DNA of 64,000 nucleotides from Gammaproteobacteria bacterium (GTDB lineage Bacteria > Pseudomonadota > Gammaproteobacteria > Pseudomonadales > Pseudohongiellaceae). The stretch's first letter is position 1, and every line of letters starts with the position of its first letter. The stretch spans positions 1-64,000 of the forward strand of contig VYCF01000024.1 in NCBI GenBank assembly GCA_009844085.1, given 5' to 3'. Of this stretch, positions 7,021 to 15,148 are shown piece by piece. Under the pieces are notes generated by a model. It made no database searches. It was not told the origin of the DNA and saw only the letters and a list, made by a program, of their open reading frames with translations. A program made the position numbers and the translations under genes.

Positions 7021-9156
7021 ATGCAAGCAAGCACCAAAATGACTAATCCCACATTGACTTATCTGAAGTTCCGGGCCGCGGCCCTGTTTGCCGGCCTGGC
7101 CCTGTCCGCATCGGCCCTGGCCCAGGATTACGCCGCGGCGGTGGACGAAGCCCGGCTCGTCGGAGCGGACGCCGAACCCGGCGCCTGGATGTCCTATGGC
7201 AGGACCTATGACGAGCAGCGTTACAGCCCGCTCGATCTCATCGACCAGGACAACGTCGATCAGCTCGGCCTGGCCTGGTACGCCGAGGTCGATACCAGCC
7301 GCGGCCAGGAGGCCACGCCCATCGTGGTCGACGGCGCGTTGTACGTCTCGACCGCCTGGAGCATGGTTTACGCCTTCGACGTCGAAAGCGGCGAACAACT
7401 CTGGAAGTACGATCCGCAAGTCGACCGCGAAAAAGGCCGCGACGCCTGTTGCGACGTGGTGAACCGCGGCGTCGCCGTGTGGGACGGCAAGGTGTTTGTC
7501 GGCACCATCGACGGGCGCCTGGTGGCGATCGATTCGAGCGACGGCAGCCTGGAATGGGAAACGATGACCACGGATCCCGCCTTGCCGTATACGATCACCG
7601 GCGCGCCGCGGGTCATCAAGGGCATGGTCATGATCGGCAACGGCGGCGCGGAATACGGCGTGCGCGGTTACGTGACCGCCTATGACGCCGACAGCGGCGA
7701 ACAGGCCTGGCGCTTCTACACCGTGCCCGGCAATCCGGCCGACGGCTACGAAAGCGACGTAATGACCGCGGCCGCAAACACCTGGACCGGCGAATGGTGG
7801 AACCTCGGCGGCGGCGGCACCGTATGGGACTCCATGGCCTACGACGCCGAACTCGACCTGCTTTACATCGGCGTCGGCAACGGCTCGCCCTGGAACCAGA
7901 CCTTGCGCAGCCCCGGCGGCGGCGACAACCTCTTTCTCACTGCCATCGTCGCGCTGGACCCGGACGACGGCAGCTACGCCTGGCACTACCAGACCGTGCC
8001 GGGAGAAACCTGGGATTACACCGCGACCCAGCACATCATGCTCGCGGACCTGGAAATCGCCGGCGAGCAGCGCCGCGTGGTGATGCAGGCGCCGAAGAAC
8101 GGCTTTTTCTATGTGCTCGACGCGGCCACCGGCGAGTTCATTTCCGGCGAACCGTACACACCGGTCAACTGGGCGAGCCACATCGACCCGGAAACCGGCC
8201 GCCCGGTCGAGAATCCCGAGGCGCGTTACGACCGCACCGGCGAGCCGGCCCTGGTGATGCCCGGTCCACTTGGCGGGCACAACTGGTATCCGATGGCCTT
8301 CAGCCAGCGCACCGATCTCGTCTACATCCCGGTTACCGAGAATTTCCTCGGTTATGTCAGCGACGCCGAGTTCATCGTCGACCCGGAAGGCTGGAATACC
8401 GGAATCGATTTCGGCCGCGGCATCACTTTCATGCTCGGCCTGCCCGATGCGCCGGTAAACGCCGCCCTGCTCAAGGCCTGGGATCCGGTGGCGCAGGAGG
8501 AAGTCTGGCGCGTGATGCATCCGGGCGGCTCGAGCGCCAGCGGCGTACTGGCGACGGCGGGCGGCCTGGTGTTCCAGGGTAATCGTTCCGGCGAACTGGC
8601 TGCCTTTAACGACGCCACCGGCGAGCAACTGTGGTCGACCTTGACCCAGGCGGGCGTCATGGCGGCGCCTTCGACTTTCATGGTCGGAGACGAGCAATAC
8701 GTCGCCCAACTGGTCGGCTCTCCGGCTTTGCCCGAAGAGGGCCCTGGCGCGGCGGTGGCGACGACGGACCTTTCCACCAACAACTCGCGCCTGCTCGTCT
8801 ATCGCATCGGCGGCGACGCGACGCTGCCGGAAATGCCTGACCTTGCGGAGATCGAAGCGGCGCCGGTGGAAATTCCCCAGACCGACGCTACCAACGAAAT
8901 GATTGCCCAGGGCGAATCCGCTTACAACCGAAATTGCAGCGTCTGCCATGGGCCGTTCGCGGTTTCGATCCGGCTCGACACTTATCCCGATTTACGCATG
9001 AGCGGCATGCTCGGCGATGCCGAGGCGTGGCATGGCGTCGTGATGGAAGGCGACATGGCCGATTCGGGCATGGCGTCATGGGAGGGGATACTCGACGATT
9101 CCGACGCCGAGGCGATCCGGGCCTTCGTGATCACCATGGCGAATCTGGGGCAATAG
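7021..9156 (+). CDS. PQQ-dependent quinohemoprotein alcohol dehydrogenase (type II)
   Basis: A 711-residue periplasmic alcohol dehydrogenase. The signal peptide ends ALSASALAQ. The eight-bladed propeller domain has repeated W-motifs, the adjacent cysteine pair DACCDVV over PQQ, the NGGAEYGVRG and GVGNGSPWN motifs, and SWDF-like ETWDYTATQ, typical of type II quinohemoprotein enzymes. The C-terminal cytochrome c domain has one haem site, CSVCH, about residue 640. It oxidises alcohols and passes electrons through haem c to the respiratory chain. No PQQ synthesis genes occur in the window. ATG 7021 or ATG 7039 could start it; both leave the signal intact. An NhaC antiporter follows after 21 bases. 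Confidence 0.9.
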   Translation: MQASTKMTNPTLTYLKFRAAALFAGLALSASALAQDYAAAVDEARLVGADAEPGAWMSYGRTYDEQRYSPLDLIDQDNVDQLGLAWYAEVDTSRGQEATPIVVDGALYVSTAWSMVYAFDVESGEQLWKYDPQVDREKGRDACCDVVNRGVAVWDGKVFVGTIDGRLVAIDSSDGSLEWETMTTDPALPYTITGAPRVIKGMVMIGNGGAEYGVRGYVTAYDADSGEQAWRFYTVPGNPADGYESDVMTAAANTWTGEWWNLGGGGTVWDSMAYDAELDLLYIGVGNGSPWNQTLRSPGGGDNLFLTAIVALDPDDGSYAWHYQTVPGETWDYTATQHIMLADLEIAGEQRRVVMQAPKNGFFYVLDAATGEFISGEPYTPVNWASHIDPETGRPVENPEARYDRTGEPALVMPGPLGGHNWYPMAFSQRTDLVYIPVTENFLGYVSDAEFIVDPEGWNTGIDFGRGITFMLGLPDAPVNAALLKAWDPVAQEEVWRVMHPGGSSASGVLATAGGLVFQGNRSGELAAFNDATGEQLWSTLTQAGVMAAPSTFMVGDEQYVAQLVGSPALPEEGPGAAVATTDLSTNNSRLLVYRIGGDATLPEMPDLAEIEAAPVEIPQTDATNEMIAQGESAYNRNCSVCHGPFAVSIRLDTYPDLRMSGMLGDAEAWHGVVMEGDMADSGMASWEGILDDSDAEAIRAFVITMANLGQ

Positions 9157-9167
9157 GCGGGAGAGAA

Positions 9168-9178
9168 GGGACACCCAT
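9168..9178 (-). repeat. Dispersed repeat copy across an antiporter start
   Basis: GGGACACCCAT between the stop of the alcohol dehydrogenase and the antiporter gene; its last base is the first base of the TTG start codon. It lies between the likely ribosome site (GGGAGAG, 9160–9166) and the start. Confidence 0.75.
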
Positions 9179-10599
9179 TGGAGGCTTACGAACCGAACGC
9201 GTTATCGATCCTGCCGCCCTTGCTGGCGATCCTGCTGGCGATCGCCACGCGGCAGGTCGTCATTTCCCTGGGGATCGGCATCTGGGCGGGATTCTGCCTG
9301 TTTCATTCGCTCGACCCCCTACGCGCCTTGCCGCTGGCGCTCGACGGCATAATCAACGTCTTTTCCGATCCGGGCGACACCCGAGTGCTCATTTTCACGC
9401 TCGTGATCGGCGGACTGATCGCCACGATCGAACAAATGGGCGGCGTGCGCGGCTTCATCCGGCTGCTCGAAAGCAGCGCCTGGGTCAACAATAGCTGGCG
9501 CGCGAAGTGGCTCGCTTATTTCACCGGCATCGTCGTCTTCGTCGAGTCGAATATCACCTTGCTCGTCGCCGGTGCGATTTCGCGGCCGCTGTTCGATCAT
9601 TACCGGATTTCCCGCGAAAAACTGGCCTATATCATCGATTCGACTTCGGCGCCGGTTTGTATCCTGATTCCGCTCAACGCCTGGGGCGCCATCGTACTCG
9701 GGCTGTTGTCCTCGTCGGCTATCGAGAACCCGATCGACGTGTTCATCACCGCGATTCCACTAAATTTCTACGCGCTGATCGCGATCGCTTTCTGTGCGAT
9801 CGCGATCTGGCGCAATCTCGATCTCGGGCCCATGCGCAAGGCCGAACAGCGCACTGCTGGAGGAGAGCTGCTCTGGCCCAACGCCACGCCCATGGTCGAT
9901 CCATCGATTCTCGCGAGCCAGGAGGCCGCCGGCGAGGCGGACCGGGCGCGTTACATGATCGCGCCGATCGCGGTGATGGTGCTGAGCATGCCGATTTCGC
10001 TCTATATCACGGGCGACGGCGATATTACCGCGGGGTCGGGCTCGACCTCGGTGCTCTGGGCCGTGTTGCTAGCGCTTGCCTGCTGCTGGGCGCTCGTACT
10101 GTTCGACCGCCGCGGCAACGTCGACGAGTTGATGCGAACTTTCCTGCGCGGGGCGGGGGGGCTGCTGCCCGTGGCCGTGATTCTGTTGTTCGCGCTTGCT
10201 CTCGGGGACGTGGCGAATCTGCTGGGAACCGGAACCTATGTGGCGCAACTGGCGCGGGAGGCGATTCCGCTTTCACTGCTGTTGCCGCTGCTGTTCATCC
10301 TGTCCGCCTTCATCGCCTTTTCCATCGGTTCGAGTTGGGGGACTTTCGCCATCATGATTCCCCTGGCGATGCAGATCGCGCTCTCGCTCGACATCAATCC
10401 GGGTTATTTTCTTGCGGCGGTGCTCTCGGGTTCGATCTTCGGCGATCACGCCTCGCCGATCAGCGACACGACGGTGGTGGCCTCGATGGCTTCCGCCACA
10501 GATCACATCGACCATGTCCGGACCCAGTTGCCCTACGCCCTCACTTGCGCCGCGCTGGCGGTGCCGGCGTTCTTCCTGCTTGGCCTGATCGCTTTCTGA
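9178..10599 (+). CDS. NhaC-family Na+/H+ antiporter
   Basis: A 473-residue inner-membrane protein with about 11–12 hydrophobic helices, of the NhaC/Na+:H+ antiporter superfamily. The opening LEAYEPNALSILPPLLAILLA and the motifs SSWGTFAIMIPLAM and GDHASPISDTTV are typical. The best start is TTG 9178: the sequence right after it matches family N-termini, and GGGAGAG lies 11 bases upstream. The spacer is a copy of the dispersed GGGACACCCAT repeat, which may have replaced an older ATG context. Probably exports sodium or a related substrate in exchange for protons; exact ions unknown. It follows the PQQ alcohol dehydrogenase closely and may be cotranscribed with it. Confidence 0.85.
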   Translation: MEAYEPNALSILPPLLAILLAIATRQVVISLGIGIWAGFCLFHSLDPLRALPLALDGIINVFSDPGDTRVLIFTLVIGGLIATIEQMGGVRGFIRLLESSAWVNNSWRAKWLAYFTGIVVFVESNITLLVAGAISRPLFDHYRISREKLAYIIDSTSAPVCILIPLNAWGAIVLGLLSSSAIENPIDVFITAIPLNFYALIAIAFCAIAIWRNLDLGPMRKAEQRTAGGELLWPNATPMVDPSILASQEAAGEADRARYMIAPIAVMVLSMPISLYITGDGDITAGSGSTSVLWAVLLALACCWALVLFDRRGNVDELMRTFLRGAGGLLPVAVILLFALALGDVANLLGTGTYVAQLAREAIPLSLLLPLLFILSAFIAFSIGSSWGTFAIMIPLAMQIALSLDINPGYFLAAVLSGSIFGDHASPISDTTVVASMASATDHIDHVRTQLPYALTCAALAVPAFFLLGLIAF

Positions 10600-10607
10600 C
10601 GGACGGC

Positions 10608-10886
10608 TCAGCGCCGGGACTTGTCGAGAATCGACTTGATCGTGAACGCCGCGACCATGTAGACCATCGTACCCATGGCCCAGCCGAACATCTCGAGTTG
10701 CCAGAGCGCATGGGAGGACGGGTCGACGGCGCGTCCGGAGAGAATCAGCACAATCCACAGCAGCAGGATCAGCAATGGCGCCAGCGCTGCCTTGCGCCAG
10801 GGGCCGGCCCAGTGGCGGTAAGCCATCAGCGGCAGGTAGGCGCTCGCGGCGAGGACGGGCAAAACAAGGATTGTAACGATCGACAT
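10608..10886 (-). CDS. Small membrane protein of unknown function
   Basis: A 92-residue hydrophobic protein with three likely membrane helices (residues about 3–20, 34–51 and 65–83) and a basic C-terminal end (SILDKSRR). I recognise no family motif. It converges with the antiporter gene 8 bases away and is divergent from ppc, whose start is 38 bases upstream. The tight fit between well-supported genes and coding-like composition make it a plausible gene. Confidence 0.6.
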   Translation of the reverse strand: MSIVTILVLPVLAASAYLPLMAYRHWAGPWRKAALAPLLILLLWIVLILSGRAVDPSSHALWQLEMFGWAMGTMVYMVAAFTIKSILDKSRR

Positions 10887-10924
10887 TTCAGACCCCGGAA
10901 GCAGTGGGTTATCATGCGCGCCCT

Positions 10925-13519
10925 ATGTCCATCCAGTCAATCGGCAGCGATTACCGCAACCTGGTGGAGTTGAACTACCAACTCTACAACGGGCTGTTTC
11001 TCACCTTGCCGCTCGACGCCGTGCAACAGACCGGCGTGTTGCTGCCGCTGCTCGAAGAAGCCTGCCGCGACGGTCTCGCCGCCGGCGCCGACCCGGCTCA
11101 GATCGTCAGCGATTTCTTCGCCTCCCATCGACCCGAATTCGACGAGGAAGAGCAAGCCGCCTTTTTGTTCAAGGTCGTGCAATACGTCGAACGCCAGATC
11201 GTGCTGGTGGACGCGCTTGAAGACGCGGCTTTCGAAAGGATTCACGATACGGTGCAGGGCAACGAGTTGCATCGCCTCGCCGCCAGGGCCGGCGCCGACA
11301 ATTTGCAGGACGAATTGCTCGCCTTGCTCGATCGTTTCCGCGCCAGGGTTACGCTGACCGCGCATCCGACCCAGTTCTATCCCGGCACGGTGCTCGCGAT
11401 CATCACCGATCTGACCGACGCGATTCGCAAGCAGGACATCAGCCGCTCGCGCAACCTGTTGCAGCAACTCGGCAACACGCCTTTCTTCAACAAGGAGAAG
11501 CCGACGCCGCTCGACGAGGCGGTGAACCTGGGCTGGTATCTCGGCAATATCTTCTATCCGGCCATCGGGCGCATTCACGCCCGGCTCGCCGAACAGCTCA
11601 ACGGCGACTACGTGCCGAACCCGCGATTGCTCAGTGTCGGCTTCTGGCCGGGTGGCGATCGTGACGGTAACCCGCTGGTAACTGCGCCGATTACCACCGA
11701 AGTTGCAGGTAAACTACGCGATCTGATTCTTTCCTGTTACCACAAGGACATTCGCAAGCTGAAACGCAGGCTCAGTTTCGCCGGCGTTTACGAGCGCCTC
11801 GAAGAGATCGAGCAGCGCCTGCATTGCGAACTCGTGAACGAGCTTGACGCCGCTTATTCCTCCCCGGAACAACTCATCGCCGAACTGGAAGAAATTCGTG
11901 GGACAGTCATCGAGAAATACCAGTCGCTGTACCTGAACCAACTCGATTCCTTCCTGCTCAAGGTCCGGACTTTCGGCTTCCACTTCGCTAGCCTCGATAT
12001 CCGGCAGGATTCGAGAATGCTCGCGGCAAGCCTCCGACAGGCGGTGGAGCACAATCCGAAACTGTTTCCGGCCAATTTCGAGTCGCTGGATTACGACGAA
12101 AAAGTCGATTTCCTGCTGAGCTTCAAAGGGGACACCCATTGGCCGGAAGCCAATTTCGAAAGGGACACCCATCGCGCGGAGGGCTCTGACGAGATTTTAG
12201 CCGACACCATGAATTCGCTCGTCCGGATGCGCGAGATCCAGCAGAGCAACGGCGAACTCGCCTGCCATCGCTACATCATCAGCAATTGCCGCGGACCGCT
12301 CGACGTCGCGACTCTGCTGGCGCTGTTGCGCGGTACCGGCTGGGCCGAGCCCGCGGTCGACATCGTGCCCCTGTTCGAAACCATCGCAGATCTCAACCAG
12401 GCCGGCGAAATCATGCGCAGCCTGTATGGCGACCCGCGTTATCGCGAACACGTGCGGCGGCGCGATTGCAAGCAGACCGTGATGCTCGGCTTTTCCGACG
12501 GCACCAAGGACGGCGGCTATGTGACCGCGAACTGGTCGATCTTCAAGTCGAAGGAAGACATCACCCGGGTATCGAGGGCGGCGGGAGTCGAAGTGCATTT
12601 CTTCGACGGCCGCGGCGGCCCGCCCGCCAGGGGCGGCGGCTGCACCTACCAGTTCTATGCCGCGCTTGGCAGAACGATCGAAAGCAACCAGATCCAGTTG
12701 ACCGTGCAGGGCCAGACCATCAGCTCCCATTACGGCACCAAGGACGCCGCGGAACACAACCTGCGCCAGTTACTGGCCGCGGGGCTCGAAAACAATCTCT
12801 ACGACCAGGTCGAAAGGGAAATCGATCTGCAGCAACGCGAATTGCTCGAAAAACTGTCGCGGATCAGTTTCGAGTGCTACCAGCAGTTCAAGTCACATCC
12901 CGAGTTCCTGCCGTACCTGCAACAGATGAGCACGATGGGCTATTACGGTCAGTCGAATATCGCGAGCCGGCCGCCGCGCCGCGGCGGTGGCGGAGAAGAG
13001 GATTTCGAGGATCTGCGCGCGATTCCATTCGTCGGCGCATGGGGCCAGCTCGGCCAGAACGTGCCGGGATTCTACGGCCTGGGAACCGCGTTGAAGCAAT
13101 TGAAGGAGGCCGGGCGCCTGAAGGACCTGAAGAATCTGTACCGGCGCAACCGGTTTTTCCGCACCCTGGTCGGCAACAGCATGCAAAGCATGAGCAAGGC
13201 CAATTTCGAATTGACGGCCTACATGACCGAACATCCCAGGTTCGGCGAATTCTGGCGTCTGATCCACGATGAATTCAGGCTGAGCCGCGAAATGGTGCTG
13301 GAAATCTCCGGTCAGCGGAAACTGCTCGAAGACAACCCCGCCAGCCGCCTCAGCATCGAATTGCGTCAGCGCATCGTGCTGCCCCTGCTAGTCATCCAGC
13401 AATTCGCCTTCATGCAGATCAACCGAGGCGGCCGCAAGAAATCCGACCGCTCCCGCTACGAAAAACTCATCGTCCGCTGCATGTTCGGCAACATCAACGC
13501 CTCCCGCAACTCGGCCTGA
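10925..13519 (+). CDS. ppc: Phosphoenolpyruvate carboxylase, atypical branch
   Basis: An 864-residue PEP carboxylase, making oxaloacetate from PEP and bicarbonate. Family motifs are present with variations: LTAHPTQF (catalytic His), FHFASLDIRQDS, GFSDGTKDGGY (usual form GYSDSxKDAG), FFDGRGGPPARGGG and RAIPFVGAWGQLGQNVPGFYG. These variants match the branch best known from Bacteroidota more than the E. coli form. Residues 402–416 contain GDTH and RDTH, 11 residues apart, encoded by two copies of the dispersed GGGACACCCAT repeat and lying between conserved blocks. ATG 10925 fits the domain start; an in-frame GTG at 10904 would add seven residues. Anaplerotic role in central metabolism. Confidence 0.93.
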   Translation: MSIQSIGSDYRNLVELNYQLYNGLFLTLPLDAVQQTGVLLPLLEEACRDGLAAGADPAQIVSDFFASHRPEFDEEEQAAFLFKVVQYVERQIVLVDALEDAAFERIHDTVQGNELHRLAARAGADNLQDELLALLDRFRARVTLTAHPTQFYPGTVLAIITDLTDAIRKQDISRSRNLLQQLGNTPFFNKEKPTPLDEAVNLGWYLGNIFYPAIGRIHARLAEQLNGDYVPNPRLLSVGFWPGGDRDGNPLVTAPITTEVAGKLRDLILSCYHKDIRKLKRRLSFAGVYERLEEIEQRLHCELVNELDAAYSSPEQLIAELEEIRGTVIEKYQSLYLNQLDSFLLKVRTFGFHFASLDIRQDSRMLAASLRQAVEHNPKLFPANFESLDYDEKVDFLLSFKGDTHWPEANFERDTHRAEGSDEILADTMNSLVRMREIQQSNGELACHRYIISNCRGPLDVATLLALLRGTGWAEPAVDIVPLFETIADLNQAGEIMRSLYGDPRYREHVRRRDCKQTVMLGFSDGTKDGGYVTANWSIFKSKEDITRVSRAAGVEVHFFDGRGGPPARGGGCTYQFYAALGRTIESNQIQLTVQGQTISSHYGTKDAAEHNLRQLLAAGLENNLYDQVEREIDLQQRELLEKLSRISFECYQQFKSHPEFLPYLQQMSTMGYYGQSNIASRPPRRGGGGEEDFEDLRAIPFVGAWGQLGQNVPGFYGLGTALKQLKEAGRLKDLKNLYRRNRFFRTLVGNSMQSMSKANFELTAYMTEHPRFGEFWRLIHDEFRLSREMVLEISGQRKLLEDNPASRLSIELRQRIVLPLLVIQQFAFMQINRGGRKKSDRSRYEKLIVRCMFGNINASRNSA
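12129..12172 (-). repeat. Dispersed repeat, two in-frame copies inside ppc
   Basis: GGGACACCCAT at 12129–12139 and 12162–12172, 33 bases apart, so both are read in the same frame (G/R-D-T-H). Each has purines in front (AAAG), the B-type flank of the family. The insert lies between conserved parts of PEP carboxylase. Confidence 0.85.
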
Positions 13520-13522
13520 GGA

Positions 13523-15106
13523 TCAGAACTTCGTCGTCGGCAGCCAGATGTCAGCGTATTCGAATGCTCCTTCGAGTTTTTCGTCGATTTCAGGGTCGCT
13601 CTGGCCCTGGGCGAGCAAGGCCTGCTGGACGCCCCAGAGCGCCCAGATGTTATTCGGGTGCTCGTTGAGATCCTGCCGGTATTCGGCCAGGGCGTTGTCA
13701 AAGGCTTCCATTTCCATGTAGAGCGCGCCCAGCCAGTGGCGGGGCGAGAAGGGCAGCGGTTCGGGTTCGTCGTAGTTCAGTTTGTCGTAATAGCTTGCGG
13801 CTTCCTGGAAGGCGCCGAGGGCGGCTTCGCGGTTGTCTTCGGACCAGAAGATTTCGCCTTCGAGAATGTGCGCCATCGTGCCGATGATGTCCTTGCCGTC
13901 GTGGAAGCGGAAACGGGACGTGCTCGTGGCGGCGAGTTCCTGCAATTCCTCCGTGGTCTGCCGCGCTTTGTCGACGTCGCCGAGTTTCAGCGCCGCATAG
14001 CCGTGGGAGAAATCGAACATGGCGCGGTTGACTTCGCCCGCGGGCGGTTCCGTGACTTCCGTGATTTCCTCGAAACGGCCGAAGCGCACCAGCGCCAGGG
14101 TCAGCATCGCGGTGTTGCCGTTCAATCGCGCCAGGTCACGCGCCGCCTGCAGCGACGCCGCGCTTTCGCCGCCCATGGAGCCCGCGTAATAGAGCATCGT
14201 CAGGTTATGGGTGGCATAGGTCGAGATGCCGAGGCCATGGGCCGCTTTCTGGTCCGAAAGCCAGGCCTTGGCGTTGGCGCGCACCGCGTCGTGCCACAGG
14301 CCCATCTCGTTCCAGGTATGGCTCGGCATGTGGTTGATGTGGCTTGAGCCCGGAATCGTGTCGCCGAGATAGCGCGCGCAGGGGGCCGCCAGCTCCGGCG
14401 TCGGCGTGGATTCCGAGGCGTGTACGAGCAGATGGCAGGCGCCGGGGTGGTCTATCTTGCGGTCGAGCACCGACAGCAGCACGTTGTGCAGGTGGACGGT
14501 GTTGGGATTTTCCAGCGAGCGATAGCCGCGCCGCTCTTCGAGCAGGAACAGGGCGTCGCCGTAGAGCGTGACGATATCGAGGTCGTCGGGATGTTTCGCG
14601 GCCAATTCGGCCATCTCATCCCGGTAGAGTTCGTCCTGTACGCGGCGGGTTTCCGGGTCGTAGTCTTCGACGTAGCGGACCTGGATCGCCCGGATCATGT
14701 CGGCTTCCTTCGGGCTGGCGTTGTCGATCTTCTCCAGCGCCTTGCGCGCCGCCGCCAGTGCCCGCGGCGCCTCGGCGGTGGTCATGGCGCCGTTGAGATA
14801 TGAACCCCAGGCCCAGGCTTCGCCCCAATAGCAGATCGCGCAATCGGGGTCCGCCTGCCAGGAAGCGTGGAAGGAACGCACGGCTTCCATCTTGGCGAAG
14901 CCATACATGAGCTGGAATCCTTGGTCGAAATAGCGCTGCGCCAGTTCGTTTTCCGAGGAAATGGGGTAGTGAAAATCGCCCATGGCCTCTTCGAGCAGCG
15001 GCATGGGTTCGTTGAACGCGGCCGGGTATTCGACTTCCTGGGCGATGGCGGAAGCCTGGACAACCAGTCCTGAAAACAGGCAGAGAGCGATAAGTGAATT
15101 TTTCAT
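13523..15106 (-). CDS. Exported TPR-repeat protein
   Basis: A 527-residue protein with a signal peptide (MKNSLIALCLFSGLVVQASAIAQ, cut after AIA or AQ). It has tetratricopeptide-like helical repeats (for example RYFDQGFQLMYGFAKMEAVRSFHASWQADPD), a cysteine pair in PDCAICYWG and a HINHMPSHTW segment rich in histidine. This is a family of secreted TPR proteins found in many environmental Proteobacteria with no known activity. It is the last gene of an apparent operon with the aminotransferase, epoxide hydrolase and AbgT transporter (42-base gap to the transporter). It converges with ppc, leaving 3 bases between stops. Confidence 0.75.
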   Translation of the reverse strand: MKNSLIALCLFSGLVVQASAIAQEVEYPAAFNEPMPLLEEAMGDFHYPISSENELAQRYFDQGFQLMYGFAKMEAVRSFHASWQADPDCAICYWGEAWAWGSYLNGAMTTAEAPRALAAARKALEKIDNASPKEADMIRAIQVRYVEDYDPETRRVQDELYRDEMAELAAKHPDDLDIVTLYGDALFLLEERRGYRSLENPNTVHLHNVLLSVLDRKIDHPGACHLLVHASESTPTPELAAPCARYLGDTIPGSSHINHMPSHTWNEMGLWHDAVRANAKAWLSDQKAAHGLGISTYATHNLTMLYYAGSMGGESAASLQAARDLARLNGNTAMLTLALVRFGRFEEITEVTEPPAGEVNRAMFDFSHGYAALKLGDVDKARQTTEELQELAATSTSRFRFHDGKDIIGTMAHILEGEIFWSEDNREAALGAFQEAASYYDKLNYDEPEPLPFSPRHWLGALYMEMEAFDNALAEYRQDLNEHPNNIWALWGVQQALLAQGQSDPEIDEKLEGAFEYADIWLPTTKF

Positions 15107-15148
15107 GTTTAAACCTTCTCTTTGTGTATCTCCGAGAATAGCACCTGC

